Positions 7,939-16,675 are shown, numbered from the stretch's first letter. The stretch is DNA of 56,431 bases from Chlamydiota bacterium (GCA_012729785.1 JAAYCL010000006.1:1-56431), one strand, 5' to 3'. The notes: generated by a model not told the origin, from the sequence alone. Numbers and translations: made by a program.

Positions 7939-8343
7939 GTGAAAACCGGATGGTGCGTGTATATCCTCAGGTGCCGCGACGGGACGCTGTACACCGGCGT
8001 CACGAACGACCTCGACCGGAGGCTGCGGGCGCACGAAAAGGGAACGGCTTCCCGCTACACGCGTTCCCGCGGGCCGGTGGCGCTGGTCTATCGCGAGGCA
8101 TCGCGCGGCAGGTCCCGCGCCCTGCGGCGGGAGGCGCGGATCAAGCGGCTGAACCGGGTGGAGAAGCTGCTCCTGATCCACGCGGGACGCGGCGCGCTCC
8201 CGTGCAGGCACGAATCCGCGGGGGAGGATGCGCACCGCGCGCGCGGGGGTCTCACGAGAACTCCCCGCGCGCGCCCGCCCGCCCGCGGCGGGGAGGCTAC
8301 AGGTAGACGACGTCGCCGGGGGAGAAGAACGAAAGGAAGGTGA
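7939..8343 (+). CDS. GIY-YIG nuclease superfamily protein (UPF0213/YhbQ-like)
   Basis: A 134-residue protein whose first 80 residues match the small YhbQ/UPF0213 GIY-YIG domain: 'VYILRCRDGTLYTGVTNDLDRRLRAHEKG' holds the split GIY-YIG signature and the catalytic Arg region, and 'RYTRSRGPVALVYREA' holds the later conserved Glu. The family is a structure-selective DNA endonuclease fold with often unknown substrates. GTG 7939 follows GGGAGGGAAAG. The last ~50 residues are Arg/Gly/Pro-rich and overlap the 3' end of treT on the other strand, so this tail may be poorly constrained. Usual family length is 80-100 residues. Confidence 0.7.
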   Translation: MKTGWCVYILRCRDGTLYTGVTNDLDRRLRAHEKGTASRYTRSRGPVALVYREASRGRSRALRREARIKRLNRVEKLLLIHAGRGALPCRHESAGEDAHRARGGLTRTPRARPPARGGEATGRRRRRGRRTKGR

Positions 8344-9520
8344 GCAGGTAGTCCCGCACGTGCCGGGTGATGAGGAAGTTGTTCTTCACGTGCTCCCGCC
8401 CGTTCGCCCCCATCTTCACCGCGAATTCCGGGTTGTTCAGCATCTGCTTGATCGCGTAGGCCGCCCCCTCGATCGAGCGGCTGAGCAGGCCCGAGTATTT
8501 GTGCGTGACCTGGAGCGGGATCCCCCCCACGTGCGAGGCGACCACGGGCTTTCCCTTCCAGAGCGCCTCCGACACCGTGAGCCCGAACCCCTCCCTGATC
8601 GACTTCTGGACGAGCACGGTGGAGGCCCGCTGGAGGGCGTTCACCTCGATGTCGTTGTGGGGAAGCAGGAGGATGCGGATGTCCGGGTCGTTCGCCGCGC
8701 GCTCGCACACCTCGCGGTAGACCGTCATCCCCTCCGGGTCGTCCACGGCGGTGCCCCCCGCGAGGACGAGCCGGCAGTCCGTGTACGGCTTCACCAGCCG
8801 GTACGCCTCGATCACCCCCAGCGGGTCCTTTAAACGGTCGAAACGGGAGATCTGGGTGACGAGCGGCTTGTCGGCGGGGATCTCGTACTTGGCCAATACG
8901 GCATCGATGGTTTCCCGCGGAAGTTCCCGGTTCTTGTCGCTCAACGGGTCGATGGAGGGGGAGATAAGGAACTGGCGGATCGGGAGCGGGTGGGCGAAGC
9001 GCGGGGCCGAGAAGATGGCGGCGTCGTAGCCGACGATGAAGTCGTGGAGGAAACCCCAGAGCTTCGGATCGGGGGCGGAGACGTCGACGTGGCAACGCCA
9101 GATCCATCGGTTCCCCCCCTTCTTCCTGATCAGGGCGATCGGCTGCGGATCGTGGATGAAGACGATGTCGCCGCGGATCTCCATCGTCTCGATGTTCCGG
9201 CGGCTGGTCTCCATGAAGATCTCGAAGTCGGTCTGGGTGATCTCGACCCCTTTCCCGTGGAGCGAGTTGTGGAACTTCTTCGTCACGTCGAAGAACTGGT
9301 TCCCCCCCGTGATGACGTCCCAGCGCGCCTGCACGCCGAGTTCCGTGAGGATCGGCAGCATCCGGTTGAGGATCTCGGCGACGCCGCCCCCCATCGCGGT
9401 CGAGTTGACGAACTGGACGCTCCTTCCCTCCAGCCGGCTCGCGAGGAAGCGCAGCTCGTCGATGGTGGAATCACCGACGATCGGGGCGTAGTCGTCAATG
9501 TGCGGCGTGGTCGGTGTCAT
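8297..9520 (-). CDS. treT: Trehalose synthase TreT (GT4 glycosyltransferring type)
   Basis: A 407-residue GT4 glycosyltransferase, close to the length of characterised TreT enzymes. The N-terminal signature 'STAMGGGVAEILNRMLPIL' and 'WDVITGGNQFFDVTKKFHNSLHG' (about residues 40-90) is specific for this group. The C-terminal GT-B half carries 'QISRFDRLKDPLGVIEAY' (about 245) and the nucleotide-sugar motif 'REGFGLTVSEALWKGKPVVAS' (about 325-345). TreT makes trehalose reversibly from NDP-glucose and glucose in the cytoplasm. ATG 9520 has an AGGAGG site and overlaps the upstream DUF5752 gene by 26 nt. It is the last gene of the trehalose operon. Confidence 0.85.
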   Translation of the reverse strand: MTPTTPHIDDYAPIVGDSTIDELRFLASRLEGRSVQFVNSTAMGGGVAEILNRMLPILTELGVQARWDVITGGNQFFDVTKKFHNSLHGKGVEITQTDFEIFMETSRRNIETMEIRGDIVFIHDPQPIALIRKKGGNRWIWRCHVDVSAPDPKLWGFLHDFIVGYDAAIFSAPRFAHPLPIRQFLISPSIDPLSDKNRELPRETIDAVLAKYEIPADKPLVTQISRFDRLKDPLGVIEAYRLVKPYTDCRLVLAGGTAVDDPEGMTVYREVCERAANDPDIRILLLPHNDIEVNALQRASTVLVQKSIREGFGLTVSEALWKGKPVVASHVGGIPLQVTHKYSGLLSRSIEGAAYAIKQMLNNPEFAVKMGANGREHVKNNFLITRHVRDYLLTFLSFFSPGDVVYL

Positions 9521-10193
9521 CGTGTTCCGCGATCCTCCTGGAGACGAGGGCGACGAGTTTCTTGCGCAGCTCCTCGAGCGTGTAGGTGTACGGGTCGAGC
9601 GCGGCGATCCGCTTCGCCAGCTCCGGCTCCCCGAGCGAATCCTCGAGCCAGTGGGAGAAGTCGTTGGTCTTCTTGGCGAGCCGCAGGCGGGCCTCGAAGA
9701 TATGGAAGTAGATCGAGTGGATGCCGACGCGCCGGAGCGCCTCGGCGAACTCGCGGAGGTTCCAGACGACATACGGGGCGGGGAAGACGAAGCTGACGGC
9801 CTTTATGAAATAGAACTCCTCGCCCGGCGCCGCGCGCCGGAGGGCGGCGTTGGGCGTCCGGGCGAGGTGCTCCTCGACGACGGCGACGATCCTGTCGCGG
9901 AGGGCGGGGAGGTTCGAGAAGCGGATCGTGTCGATGCTCGCCAGCTTCTCCGCCAGCTCGTCGTCCCCCATCGACTCGGCCGCCCAGTAGGCGAAGTCGT
10001 TGGGCGGCTCGGGCGAGAGGTGCTGGTGCTGCTGGAGGAACCGGTGCGTGTGGTGGTAGACGCAGGAGTCCGAGGCGTTTTTGAGGATCTCGAGGAAACG
10101 GGGGAAGGTCGACGCCGAGAGGCCCGTCAGCTCCGAGAGGTGGAGACGCGTGTAGAACCTGAACGGCTGCGCGGCGCGCGCGGGTTCATTCAT
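9495..10193 (-). CDS. DUF5752 family protein in trehalose operon
   Basis: A 232-residue cytoplasmic protein that I place in the DUF5752 group, commonly encoded beside treT-type genes; its biochemical role is not established. It has an internal duplication. Both halves (about residues 10-110 and 125-228) share a Phe-rich start, an 'H-x-F-x-x-L' helix, 'NDF-x-x-W' followed by an acidic 'eSLG/ESMG-x-x-ELA' helix, and 'LR/LRKKLVALV' near the end. The start overlaps the otsB stop by 4 nt (ATGA), and the 3' end overlaps treT by 26 nt, so translation is tightly coupled. The symmetry suggests a structural or regulatory partner rather than an enzyme, which is inference. Confidence 0.7.
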   Translation of the reverse strand: MNEPARAAQPFRFYTRLHLSELTGLSASTFPRFLEILKNASDSCVYHHTHRFLQQHQHLSPEPPNDFAYWAAESMGDDELAEKLASIDTIRFSNLPALRDRIVAVVEEHLARTPNAALRRAAPGEEFYFIKAVSFVFPAPYVVWNLREFAEALRRVGIHSIYFHIFEARLRLAKKTNDFSHWLEDSLGEPELAKRIAALDPYTYTLEELRKKLVALVSRRIAEHDDTDHAAH

Positions 10194-10993
10194 CGGCTGC
10201 AGCTCCTTTCCGCGAGGAACAGATCGAGAAACCGCCTGACCTCCCGCGTGTCACGGAGGCGGTAGCGGGCGTCCGACCGCCGGGCGTTCCCGACGCGCGC
10301 GGTGATCCTGCGGCGCCGGAACGACCGGAACGCGGCCTCGTCGGTGAGGTCGTCGCCGATGTAGACCGGGACAAGACCCCGCGCACCGCTGCGCCGCCGC
10401 AGGCGCTCCTCGATCCAGAGCACGGCCGAGCCCTTGTCCCAGTCCGCGGGGGGGAGGATTTCCAGGACCATCTTTCCCCGCTTCAGGCGCACGGCGCCGC
10501 GCCTAACGGCACCGGCCGTGGCGTCGCGCAGCAGCGCCTTCACGCGCGGCCGGTTCCCGGCCGCGACGAGGCGGTAGTGGAGGGCGCACGAGCAGCCCTT
10601 GTCCTCGATCAGCGCCCCGGGGATCCGCCCCGCCGCGCGCGACAGCGCCCGACGGACCTTCGCCACCGCCGCGCGTCCCTCCCGGGACGCGAAGACGGCG
10701 CGCCGCATCCCCGGCCCCTCGATCTCAAGCCCGTGGCAGCCGACGTAGACGATCCCGCGGAGGCCGACGCGCCTCCGCACGTCCCGGAGGGCGCGCCCGC
10801 TGACGATCGCGACCGTCACGCCGGGCGCGGCCGCGAGGCGCCGCAGGAGCGCCCGGGTCTCCGCCGGGCACGACGCCCCCGCGGGGGTGCGGGCGATCGG
10901 GGCGAGCGTCCCGTCGAAGTCGAGGAAGAGCGCCGCGTCGCGCCCGGCGATCCGCCTCCGCACCTCCCCCCATGACCGCAGCAGGTGGCGCAC
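10190..10993 (-). CDS. otsB: Trehalose-6-phosphate phosphatase
   Basis: A 267-residue HAD-superfamily phosphatase of the OtsB type. Motif I 'LFLDFDGTLAPIA' (about residues 19-31) supplies the nucleophilic Asp. 'VAIVSGRALRDV' is motif II, 'LKRGKMVLEILP' is the trehalose-phosphatase-specific strand, and 'PVYIGDDLTDEAAF' (about 220) is the metal-binding motif IV. It removes phosphate from trehalose-6-phosphate made by OtsA. GTG 10993 follows GAGGAGAG, 11 nt after the otsA stop. The stop overlaps the next gene in ATGA. Confidence 0.9.
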   Translation of the reverse strand: MRHLLRSWGEVRRRIAGRDAALFLDFDGTLAPIARTPAGASCPAETRALLRRLAAAPGVTVAIVSGRALRDVRRRVGLRGIVYVGCHGLEIEGPGMRRAVFASREGRAAVAKVRRALSRAAGRIPGALIEDKGCSCALHYRLVAAGNRPRVKALLRDATAGAVRRGAVRLKRGKMVLEILPPADWDKGSAVLWIEERLRRRSGARGLVPVYIGDDLTDEAAFRSFRRRRITARVGNARRSDARYRLRDTREVRRFLDLFLAERSCSR

Positions 10994-11004
10994 GGGATCT
11001 CTCC

Positions 11005-12483
11005 TCACTCGGTGAAGTCGAAGCGGAGGAGTTCCGAGATGATCTTGCCCGCCCAGCGGAAGATGTTGTTGACCTGGACGGTCCCGCGCAGGCGCGCCAT
11101 CCTCCGCTGCCGTTCCGCCGGGGGCATCGTCAACGCCTCGTGGAGCGCGTCGCTCGTCTGCTCCCGGTCGTACGGGTTGATCAGGACCGCGTCGACGAGC
11201 TCGCGCGCCGCGCCGGTGAAGGTGCTCAAGACGAGGACGCCCTGCTCGTCGGTGCGGCTGGAGACGAACTCCTTGGCGACGAGGTTCATCCCGTCGTGCA
11301 GCGAGCTCACCAGGCAGACATCGGCGACCCGGTAGAGCGCGAGCGCCTCCTTCAGCGACAGGTGCCGCCGCGCCAACCGGATGGGGCTCCATCCCTCCGT
11401 GGAGTGTTTCCAGTTGATCTCCTCGATGCGCGCGTTGATCTCGTCGTTCAGGTCCTTGTATCTCTGGATGTGGATCCGGCTGAGGTGCCCCATCTGGAGG
11501 AAGACGACCTTCTCCTTCAGCTCGGGGTGCTTCTCGAGGAGCCGGTCGACGGCGAGAAGCCGTTCGGGGATCCCCTTCGTGTAGTCGATGCGGTCGAGAC
11601 CCGCGATCACCGCGCAGCCGTCGAGCCCGAACTCCTCCCGGAGCGAGTCCCTGAGCGCGGCGCAGTCGGAGGAATCCGCGAGGCGGCCCAGGCCCTCGAA
11701 GTCGACGCTGATCGGGTAGGGACGGATGAGCGTCTCGTGCCCGCCGCGGGTGACCGACTGCCGCTCCCGGTCCAGCTTGCACTCGATTTCGCGGTCCAGG
11801 ACCTCCATGAAGTTGTTGCAGTGGTAGCGGGTGTGGAAGCCGATCAGGTCGTTTGCGAGCAGCCCCTCGATGATCTCCCTGCGCTGCGGGCAGATGCGGA
11901 ACGTCTCGTGCGCGGGCCATGGGATGTGCCAGAAGTGCGCGACGATGAGCCGGCTGCCGGCGCGCTCCTTGAGGTACCGGGGGAGGAGGCAGAGATGGTA
12001 GTCCTGTATCCAGACGAACGCCTTCCGGTCCCCCACCTCTTCCATCACGGCATCCGCGAACCTGCGGTTCACCTGCTTGTAGTAGTCCCAGTCCTCCTTC
12101 CGGAACTCCGGCCGGTTGAAGACCATGTGGCAGAGCGGCCAGAGGGCCTCGTTCGAGTAGCCGTAGTAGTAGGCGTCCTCCTCCTCCTTCGTGAGCCAGA
12201 CCCGCCGCAGGGTGTAGCGGGGCTCCTCGGGGGGGACGGCCAGCGTGCCGTCCGGCCCGGTCACCCGGCGGTCCGCGTCGCCGTCGCCGACCGCCACCCA
12301 CGTCCCGCCGCAGGCCTTCATCACCGGGTCGAGGGCGGTGATGACGCCCCCCGCGCCGCGCCGGCACTCGACCTTGCCCCGCGCGAGGACGTGGACGTAC
12401 GGCTGCCGGTTCGAGGCGACCACGAGGAGGTAGTCGCCCAGCTTCTCACGCACCAGCCGCTCGATGCTTTCCTTGGTCCACAT
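11005..12483 (-). CDS. otsA: Trehalose-6-phosphate synthase (GT20)
   Basis: A 492-residue GT20 enzyme. Visible family blocks are 'VIWIQ/VWIQDYHLCLLPRYLK' (about residue 165), 'FWHIPWPAHETFRICPQR', 'IGFHTRYHCNNFME', 'GLDRIDYTKGIPERL' (about 305) and 'LVSSLHDGMNLVAKEF' (about 405). It joins UDP- or other NDP-glucose to glucose-6-phosphate to give trehalose-6-phosphate. ATG 12483 is preferred because GGGGAG is 8 nt upstream; an ATG seven codons earlier is less well placed. It heads the operon otsA-otsB-DUF5752-treT on the minus strand. The promoter must lie in the ~195 nt before the divergent methyltransferase gene. Confidence 0.93.
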   Translation of the reverse strand: MWTKESIERLVREKLGDYLLVVASNRQPYVHVLARGKVECRRGAGGVITALDPVMKACGGTWVAVGDGDADRRVTGPDGTLAVPPEEPRYTLRRVWLTKEEEDAYYYGYSNEALWPLCHMVFNRPEFRKEDWDYYKQVNRRFADAVMEEVGDRKAFVWIQDYHLCLLPRYLKERAGSRLIVAHFWHIPWPAHETFRICPQRREIIEGLLANDLIGFHTRYHCNNFMEVLDREIECKLDRERQSVTRGGHETLIRPYPISVDFEGLGRLADSSDCAALRDSLREEFGLDGCAVIAGLDRIDYTKGIPERLLAVDRLLEKHPELKEKVVFLQMGHLSRIHIQRYKDLNDEINARIEEINWKHSTEGWSPIRLARRHLSLKEALALYRVADVCLVSSLHDGMNLVAKEFVSSRTDEQGVLVLSTFTGAARELVDAVLINPYDREQTSDALHEALTMPPAERQRRMARLRGTVQVNNIFRWAGKIISELLRFDFTE

Positions 12484-12680
12484 CGGACGTCTCCCCTCGG
12501 GCACCTCGGCCCCGCACCTATCCCGTCCGGGTACAGACGGATGATAGCATCATCCGAAGATGCGCGCAAGCCGCTGGTCGGATAGTGCTTGCTTTTGAAG
12601 ACGCCTGCGCTACCATGTGAAACGCCTTGCGCGACGCGGGCGCGCGGCGTATGTCCCCGCGCGCCGGGGGAGGGAACGGG

Positions 12681-13436
12681 ATGAGTCCGCGCGGGAGCCA
12701 CTGGAAGGCGGCGAGGAACGCGGAGGCTTTCGTGAAGGGGCGGTCGGCGGCGATCCCCGGCGCCGCCCTCCAGGCCGAGATCATCGCCCGGCTGATCGAA
12801 ACGTGGCGCCCCGGGGCGGAGAGGGTCCTCGACCTCGGTTGCGGGGACGGGATACTCGGCGAATTGGCGCTCAGGCGCTGTCCCCGCGCCTGCGTCTGGT
12901 TCGCGGACTTCTCCGAGCCGATGCTGGCCGCGGCGCGCCGGAGGCTCAAAGGGGAGCGGCGCGCCCGGGTCGTCGCCGCGGACTTCGGGACGCGGGCCTG
13001 GATCGCGGCGGTGGGGGAGGGAAGACCGTTCGACGTGGTGCTCTCCGGTTTCGCGATCCACCACCAGCCGCACCGGCGGAAGCGCGCCCTCTACGGCGAG
13101 ATCTTCGACCTCCTCGCCGGGGGCGGCCTCTTCCTGAACCTCGACCACGTCAAGCCGCCGACGGAGGCGGTCGAGGAGCTGTTCACCGGTCTCTTCGTGG
13201 ACCGCCTGTTCCGCCTCTCCGGCTCCGGGAGATCGCGCGCGGAGATCGACGCGGAGTACCGTTCCCGCTCCGACAAGAAGGAACGGCTCCTCGCCCCGCT
13301 CGAGGCGCAGTGCCGCTGGCTCCGGGAGGCCGGCTTCAGGGATGTGGACTGCTACCTCAGGGTGCTGGAGCTGGCCCTGTTCGGCGGCAGGAAGCCCGCC
13401 CGGCGCGCCGGCGCGCCGCGGGGGCGGCGCCCGTGA
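12681..13436 (+). CDS. SAM-dependent class I methyltransferase
   Basis: A 251-residue Rossmann-fold methyltransferase. Motif I 'VLDLGCGDGILGELALRRC' (about residues 48-66) is followed by 'VWFADFSEPMLAAARRRL' (motif II), 'RVVAADFGT', and the post-I strand 'FDVVLSGFAIHHQPHRRK'. The motif 'GGLFLNLDHVKPP' suits motif III. The sequence resembles tRNA U34 or ubiquinone-type methyltransferases in outline, but the substrate is not clear. ATG 12681 follows GGGGGAGGGAA. The stop overlaps the GTG of the next gene (GTGA), so a functional link with the RsbU-type phosphatase is possible, although such pairing is not a known module. Confidence 0.8.
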   Translation: MSPRGSHWKAARNAEAFVKGRSAAIPGAALQAEIIARLIETWRPGAERVLDLGCGDGILGELALRRCPRACVWFADFSEPMLAAARRRLKGERRARVVAADFGTRAWIAAVGEGRPFDVVLSGFAIHHQPHRRKRALYGEIFDLLAGGGLFLNLDHVKPPTEAVEELFTGLFVDRLFRLSGSGRSRAEIDAEYRSRSDKKERLLAPLEAQCRWLREAGFRDVDCYLRVLELALFGGRKPARRAGAPRGRRP

Positions 13437-15403
13437 ACCGGTCCGGGGGGATCGCCCTCAGGCTCGCCCTCTCCATCCTTTCGAGCTGCGCCTTCATATT
13501 CGCCGTCATCTTCTCCTACCAGTACGTCGTCTCGCGCCGCCTCATCCCCTGCAAGATCGAGGAGAACGCGAAGAACCTCGCCCTCCGCACCGCCCAGAGG
13601 ATCGAGACGGTGATCCAGTCGGTGGAGAAGGTGCCGAACACGCTCGCCCTGTCGCTGGAGCACGCCGCCTACACGCGCGACGAGCTCCTCGGCCTCGTGC
13701 GCGGCGTGGTCGAGACGACCCCCGAGATCTACGGCTCGACCGTCTCCTTCGAGCCGCACCTGTTCGAGCGCGGGGCGCGCTGTTTCGGCCCGTACTACTA
13801 CAAGCGCAACGGGGAGATCGCCTTCGCGTGGCTCGACGACAAGTACGACTACTTCAGATGGGACTGGTACGCGGAGCCGAAGAGGACGGGGCGGCCGGTC
13901 TGGACCGGCCCGTACTACGACGAGGGCGGAGGCAACATCATCATGGCCACCTACAGCGTTCCGTTCCACCGGAGCGCGGGGGGCGGGCGGAGGTTCGCCG
14001 GCGTCGTGACCGCGGACGTCTACCTCTCCTGGCTGGAAGAGATCGTCTCGGGGATCAGGATCGGGGAGACCGGGTACGCGTTCCTGATCTCCAGGGACTC
14101 GACCGTCGTGACGCACCCGAGGCGCGAGCTGATCATGAAGGAGAAGCTCCTGGATCTCGCCGCGGAACGGGGCGACGCGCAGATGGAGAGGATCGCGCGT
14201 GAGATGATGCGCGGGGCGAGCGGCTTCCTCCCCGCCCGCAGCATCGTCACGCGGCGGCCGGTCTGGATCGGCTTCGAGCCGATCCGTTCCACCGGCTGGT
14301 CGCTGGGGCTGAGCTTTCCGCGCGGCGAACTGATGGCGGACGTCACCCGGCTCAGCGCCGCGGTCCTGCTCCTCGGCCTGGCGGGGTTCGCGGCGCTCCT
14401 GGCGGTGATCGCCGCCCTCGCGGGCACCATCACGCGCCCGCTCAGGGAACTCGCCGCCGCAACCCGCGGCGTCTCCGGGGGCACGCTGGACTTCGCCCTT
14501 CCCCCGGTGCGACGCGGCGACGAGGTGGGAGGTCTCGCCGCCGCCTTGGCGTACATGCGGGACTCCCTCAAGACCCACATCCGGGAACTGACCGAGGCGA
14601 CCGCGGCGAGGGAACGATTGGAGAGCGAGCTCGCCGTCGCCAGGAGGATCCAGGCCGGGATGGTGCCGGCCGAGGTCCCGCCGTTCCCGGGAGGGGAGCG
14701 CCTGGATCTGCGCGCGATCCTCGAGCCCGCGCGGCAGGTGGGAGGGGACCTGTACGATTTCTTCGTCCTCGACGACGGGCGCCTGTGCATCGTCGTCGGC
14801 GACGTGTCCGGCAAGGGGATTCCCGCCGCCCTCTTCATGGCCAGGACCATCACGCTCGTCAAGGCGGCGGCCCGCGAGGAGCGGAGCCCGGACGGGATTG
14901 TGGCGAAGGTCAACGTCGAGCTCTGCCGCCGCAACGAATCGTGTCTCTTCGTCACGCTCTTCTGCGCCATCGTGGACGCCGTGCGCGGGGAGCTCTGCTA
15001 TGCCAACGCGGGGCACAACCCCCCGCTTCTCGCCCGCCGCGGTGAGAGGGCCGTCTTCCTGAGGGGCGGCGAGTGCATCGCGCTGGGGGTCGAGGAGGAG
15101 GCGGCGTTCAAGGAGGCAACGGTTTCGCTCTCCGACGGCGACACGCTCTTTCTCTACACCGACGGGGTCACCGAGGCGTTCGATCCCGAGAGGCGGATGT
15201 TCTCCGAGCCGCGGCTGGTCGAGGAGGTGTCGGCCCGCGCCGGGGATTCGGCGGCGGAGCTCGCGGAGGGGATCCTGCAAAGGATCAGGGAGCACGCCGG
15301 GGACGCGCCCCAGTCGGACGACATCACCATGGTTGTGCTAAAATACGGTGTGTGCGCGGCGCGGGGATCCTCCCCCGACGGGGGGGCGCCGCCGCCCGGC
15401 TAG
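13433..15403 (+). CDS. Membrane-bound RsbU/SpoIIE-type serine phosphatase with Cache and HAMP domains
   Basis: A 656-residue signalling protein: N-terminal transmembrane helix (about 8-30), a periplasmic double-Cache-type sensor (about 35-300, with 'YYDEGGGNIIMATYSVPFH' and 'IGETGYAFLISRDSTVVTHP'), a second transmembrane helix (about 305-330), HAMP (about 330-382, 'ITRPLRELAAATRGVS'), a short coiled coil, and a PP2C/SpoIIE domain (about 400-640). Metal ligands are visible in 'GGDLYDFF' (about 437), 'GDVSGKGIPAALFMA' and 'LYTDGVTEAF'. The family dephosphorylates anti-sigma antagonists in partner-switching pathways. GTG 13433 overlaps the methyltransferase stop. No anti-anti-sigma gene lies next to it, so its target is elsewhere. 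Confidence 0.88.
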   Translation: MNRSGGIALRLALSILSSCAFIFAVIFSYQYVVSRRLIPCKIEENAKNLALRTAQRIETVIQSVEKVPNTLALSLEHAAYTRDELLGLVRGVVETTPEIYGSTVSFEPHLFERGARCFGPYYYKRNGEIAFAWLDDKYDYFRWDWYAEPKRTGRPVWTGPYYDEGGGNIIMATYSVPFHRSAGGGRRFAGVVTADVYLSWLEEIVSGIRIGETGYAFLISRDSTVVTHPRRELIMKEKLLDLAAERGDAQMERIAREMMRGASGFLPARSIVTRRPVWIGFEPIRSTGWSLGLSFPRGELMADVTRLSAAVLLLGLAGFAALLAVIAALAGTITRPLRELAAATRGVSGGTLDFALPPVRRGDEVGGLAAALAYMRDSLKTHIRELTEATAARERLESELAVARRIQAGMVPAEVPPFPGGERLDLRAILEPARQVGGDLYDFFVLDDGRLCIVVGDVSGKGIPAALFMARTITLVKAAAREERSPDGIVAKVNVELCRRNESCLFVTLFCAIVDAVRGELCYANAGHNPPLLARRGERAVFLRGGECIALGVEEEAAFKEATVSLSDGDTLFLYTDGVTEAFDPERRMFSEPRLVEEVSARAGDSAAELAEGILQRIREHAGDAPQSDDITMVVLKYGVCAARGSSPDGGAPPPG

Positions 15404-15484
15404 GCGGGGGGGGGACCGGGCGCCGCGCGGGGTGCCCGGCGAGCGTTTGAGAGAACGCCGTCGCGGAGGAAGGAGGATGCGGCG

Positions 15485-16297
15485 ATGAGCGGGGCGCGGT
15501 TGAAGCGGCTGGGCGTCACGGTGGGGATCGTTGTGCTCGCGGTGCTGCTGGTGCTCCTGTTCGCGCCGGGGCTGCTCATCTGCCCGGCGGTCGGGAAGGC
15601 CGGATCGCTGGCACTCGGGGTGCCGGTGCGGCTGAAGGGCGCGGGGCTGAGGATCTTCTCGAGCTCGGTGGATCTGAGGGGGTTCGAGGTGGGCAACCCG
15701 GAGGGGTACACGACGAAGAACGCGATCGAGGTGGGGCAGATCAACGTGCGCGCTCCGCTGACCCGCCTCCTCCGCAAGGTGCCCCGGATCGAGTCGGTCG
15801 TCATCAAGGAGCCGGCCATCACCCTCGAGCAGGGCCTCACCAGCTCAAACCTGTACGAGCTCCTCAACCGCACGTCGAACGTGCAGGAGGCGGGCCCCGA
15901 GATGAAGGTCGTGATCGGCAGCCTGCGCATCGACGGGGCGAAGGTGAGGGTCGTCCCCAGGATCGCGGGGATGCCCGCCGCGTTCGTGCCGCTGCCGCCG
16001 CTGGAGCTGAAGGAGCTCGGGGGCGAGGGGAACCAGGGGGTGACGATGGCGCAGACGCTGGCGTTCTCCCTCCAGGAGATCATCCGCTCGACGGTCGCCA
16101 ACGGGGGCGGCCTGATCTCGCCGGAGCTCGGCGCTTCGCTCACCTCCGGCCTCGACGCGGTCAGCGGCGCCGGCCAGCAGATCACCGGGGCGGTTTCGGA
16201 GGCGGGGACGCAGGCGGTCGGGGCTGCGCGCGGCGCCGTGAAGGGTTTGTTGGAGAAGGCGGTCGGGATCACGGGGGCCGCGGGCGACGGGAAATGA
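15485..16297 (+). CDS. AsmA/DUF748-like inner-membrane-anchored protein
   Basis: A 270-residue protein with one N-terminal transmembrane anchor (about residues 8-30, 'VTVGIVVLAVLLVLLFAPGLL') and a periplasmic region. The start of that region, 'GVPVRLKGAGLRIFSSSVDLRGFEVGNPEGY' and 'INVRAPLTRLLRKVPRIESVVIKEPAITLE', follows the AsmA-type pattern of short beta strands used by envelope lipid-transport and assembly proteins. The C-terminal third is Ala/Gly-rich and helical. ATG 15485 follows AAGGAGGATG. It is shorter than typical AsmA proteins (500 residues or more). The function is assigned only by fold similarity. Confidence 0.65.
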   Translation: MSGARLKRLGVTVGIVVLAVLLVLLFAPGLLICPAVGKAGSLALGVPVRLKGAGLRIFSSSVDLRGFEVGNPEGYTTKNAIEVGQINVRAPLTRLLRKVPRIESVVIKEPAITLEQGLTSSNLYELLNRTSNVQEAGPEMKVVIGSLRIDGAKVRVVPRIAGMPAAFVPLPPLELKELGGEGNQGVTMAQTLAFSLQEIIRSTVANGGGLISPELGASLTSGLDAVSGAGQQITGAVSEAGTQAVGAARGAVKGLLEKAVGITGAAGDGK

Positions 16298-16418
16298 GCG
16301 GTGTGCGGCTTTGTACCGTGTGACGTTGCTCCTCCTGCCGCCGTATCCACCCGCGCCGGCCGCGCCCGGCGAATGAATCCGGCAGAGAACCGGGAATGAG
16401 GGGCCGCAGGGGACCTGA

Positions 16419-16652
16419 GCGAACACCGCGGGACGGCGCCTCGCCTCCCTCACCCCCCGGGAGCGGCAGGTCCTCGCCCTGGTCGTCTCCGGGAATCTCA
16501 ACAAGCAGACCGCCGGCGAACTCGGGATAGCCGAAAAGACGGTCAAGGTCCATCGCGCCAGGGTCATGCGGAAGATGAAGGCGTCCTCCCTCGCCGCGCT
16601 CGTCCTCCTCGCGACGAAGAGAACGGCTTTTCAGGCCGCCGACGAGAAGTAG
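16419..16652 (+). pseudogene. LuxR/FixJ-type HTH fragment (truncated response regulator)
   Basis: Between an in-frame TGA (16416-16418) and a TAG stop at 16650 there are 78 codons that encode a clear LuxR-type helix-turn-helix: '[45 protein letters not shown]' when joined, with the recognition helix '[11 protein letters not shown]'. This matches the C-terminal domain of FixJ-type regulators. No start codon or Shine-Dalgarno site precedes it, and the receiver domain expected before it is absent (only 120 nt separate it from the AsmA-like gene). I therefore call it a remnant of a deleted response regulator. Confidence 0.7.
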
Positions 16653-16675
16653 CCGGCCGGCCGATCGCCGCAGGG

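Noticed and set aside
10972-12585. 537-codon plus-strand open frame opposite otsA
   Set aside because: It is antisense to a clear GT20 enzyme, has no recognisable domain, and is rich in Asp/Glu/Arg/Val as expected from reverse-complement GC-rich codons.
13352-15295. 647-codon minus-strand frame opposite the RsbU-type phosphatase
   Set aside because: It has low-complexity Arg/Gly/Asp composition and no domain signal. The opposite strand carries Cache, HAMP and PP2C motifs.
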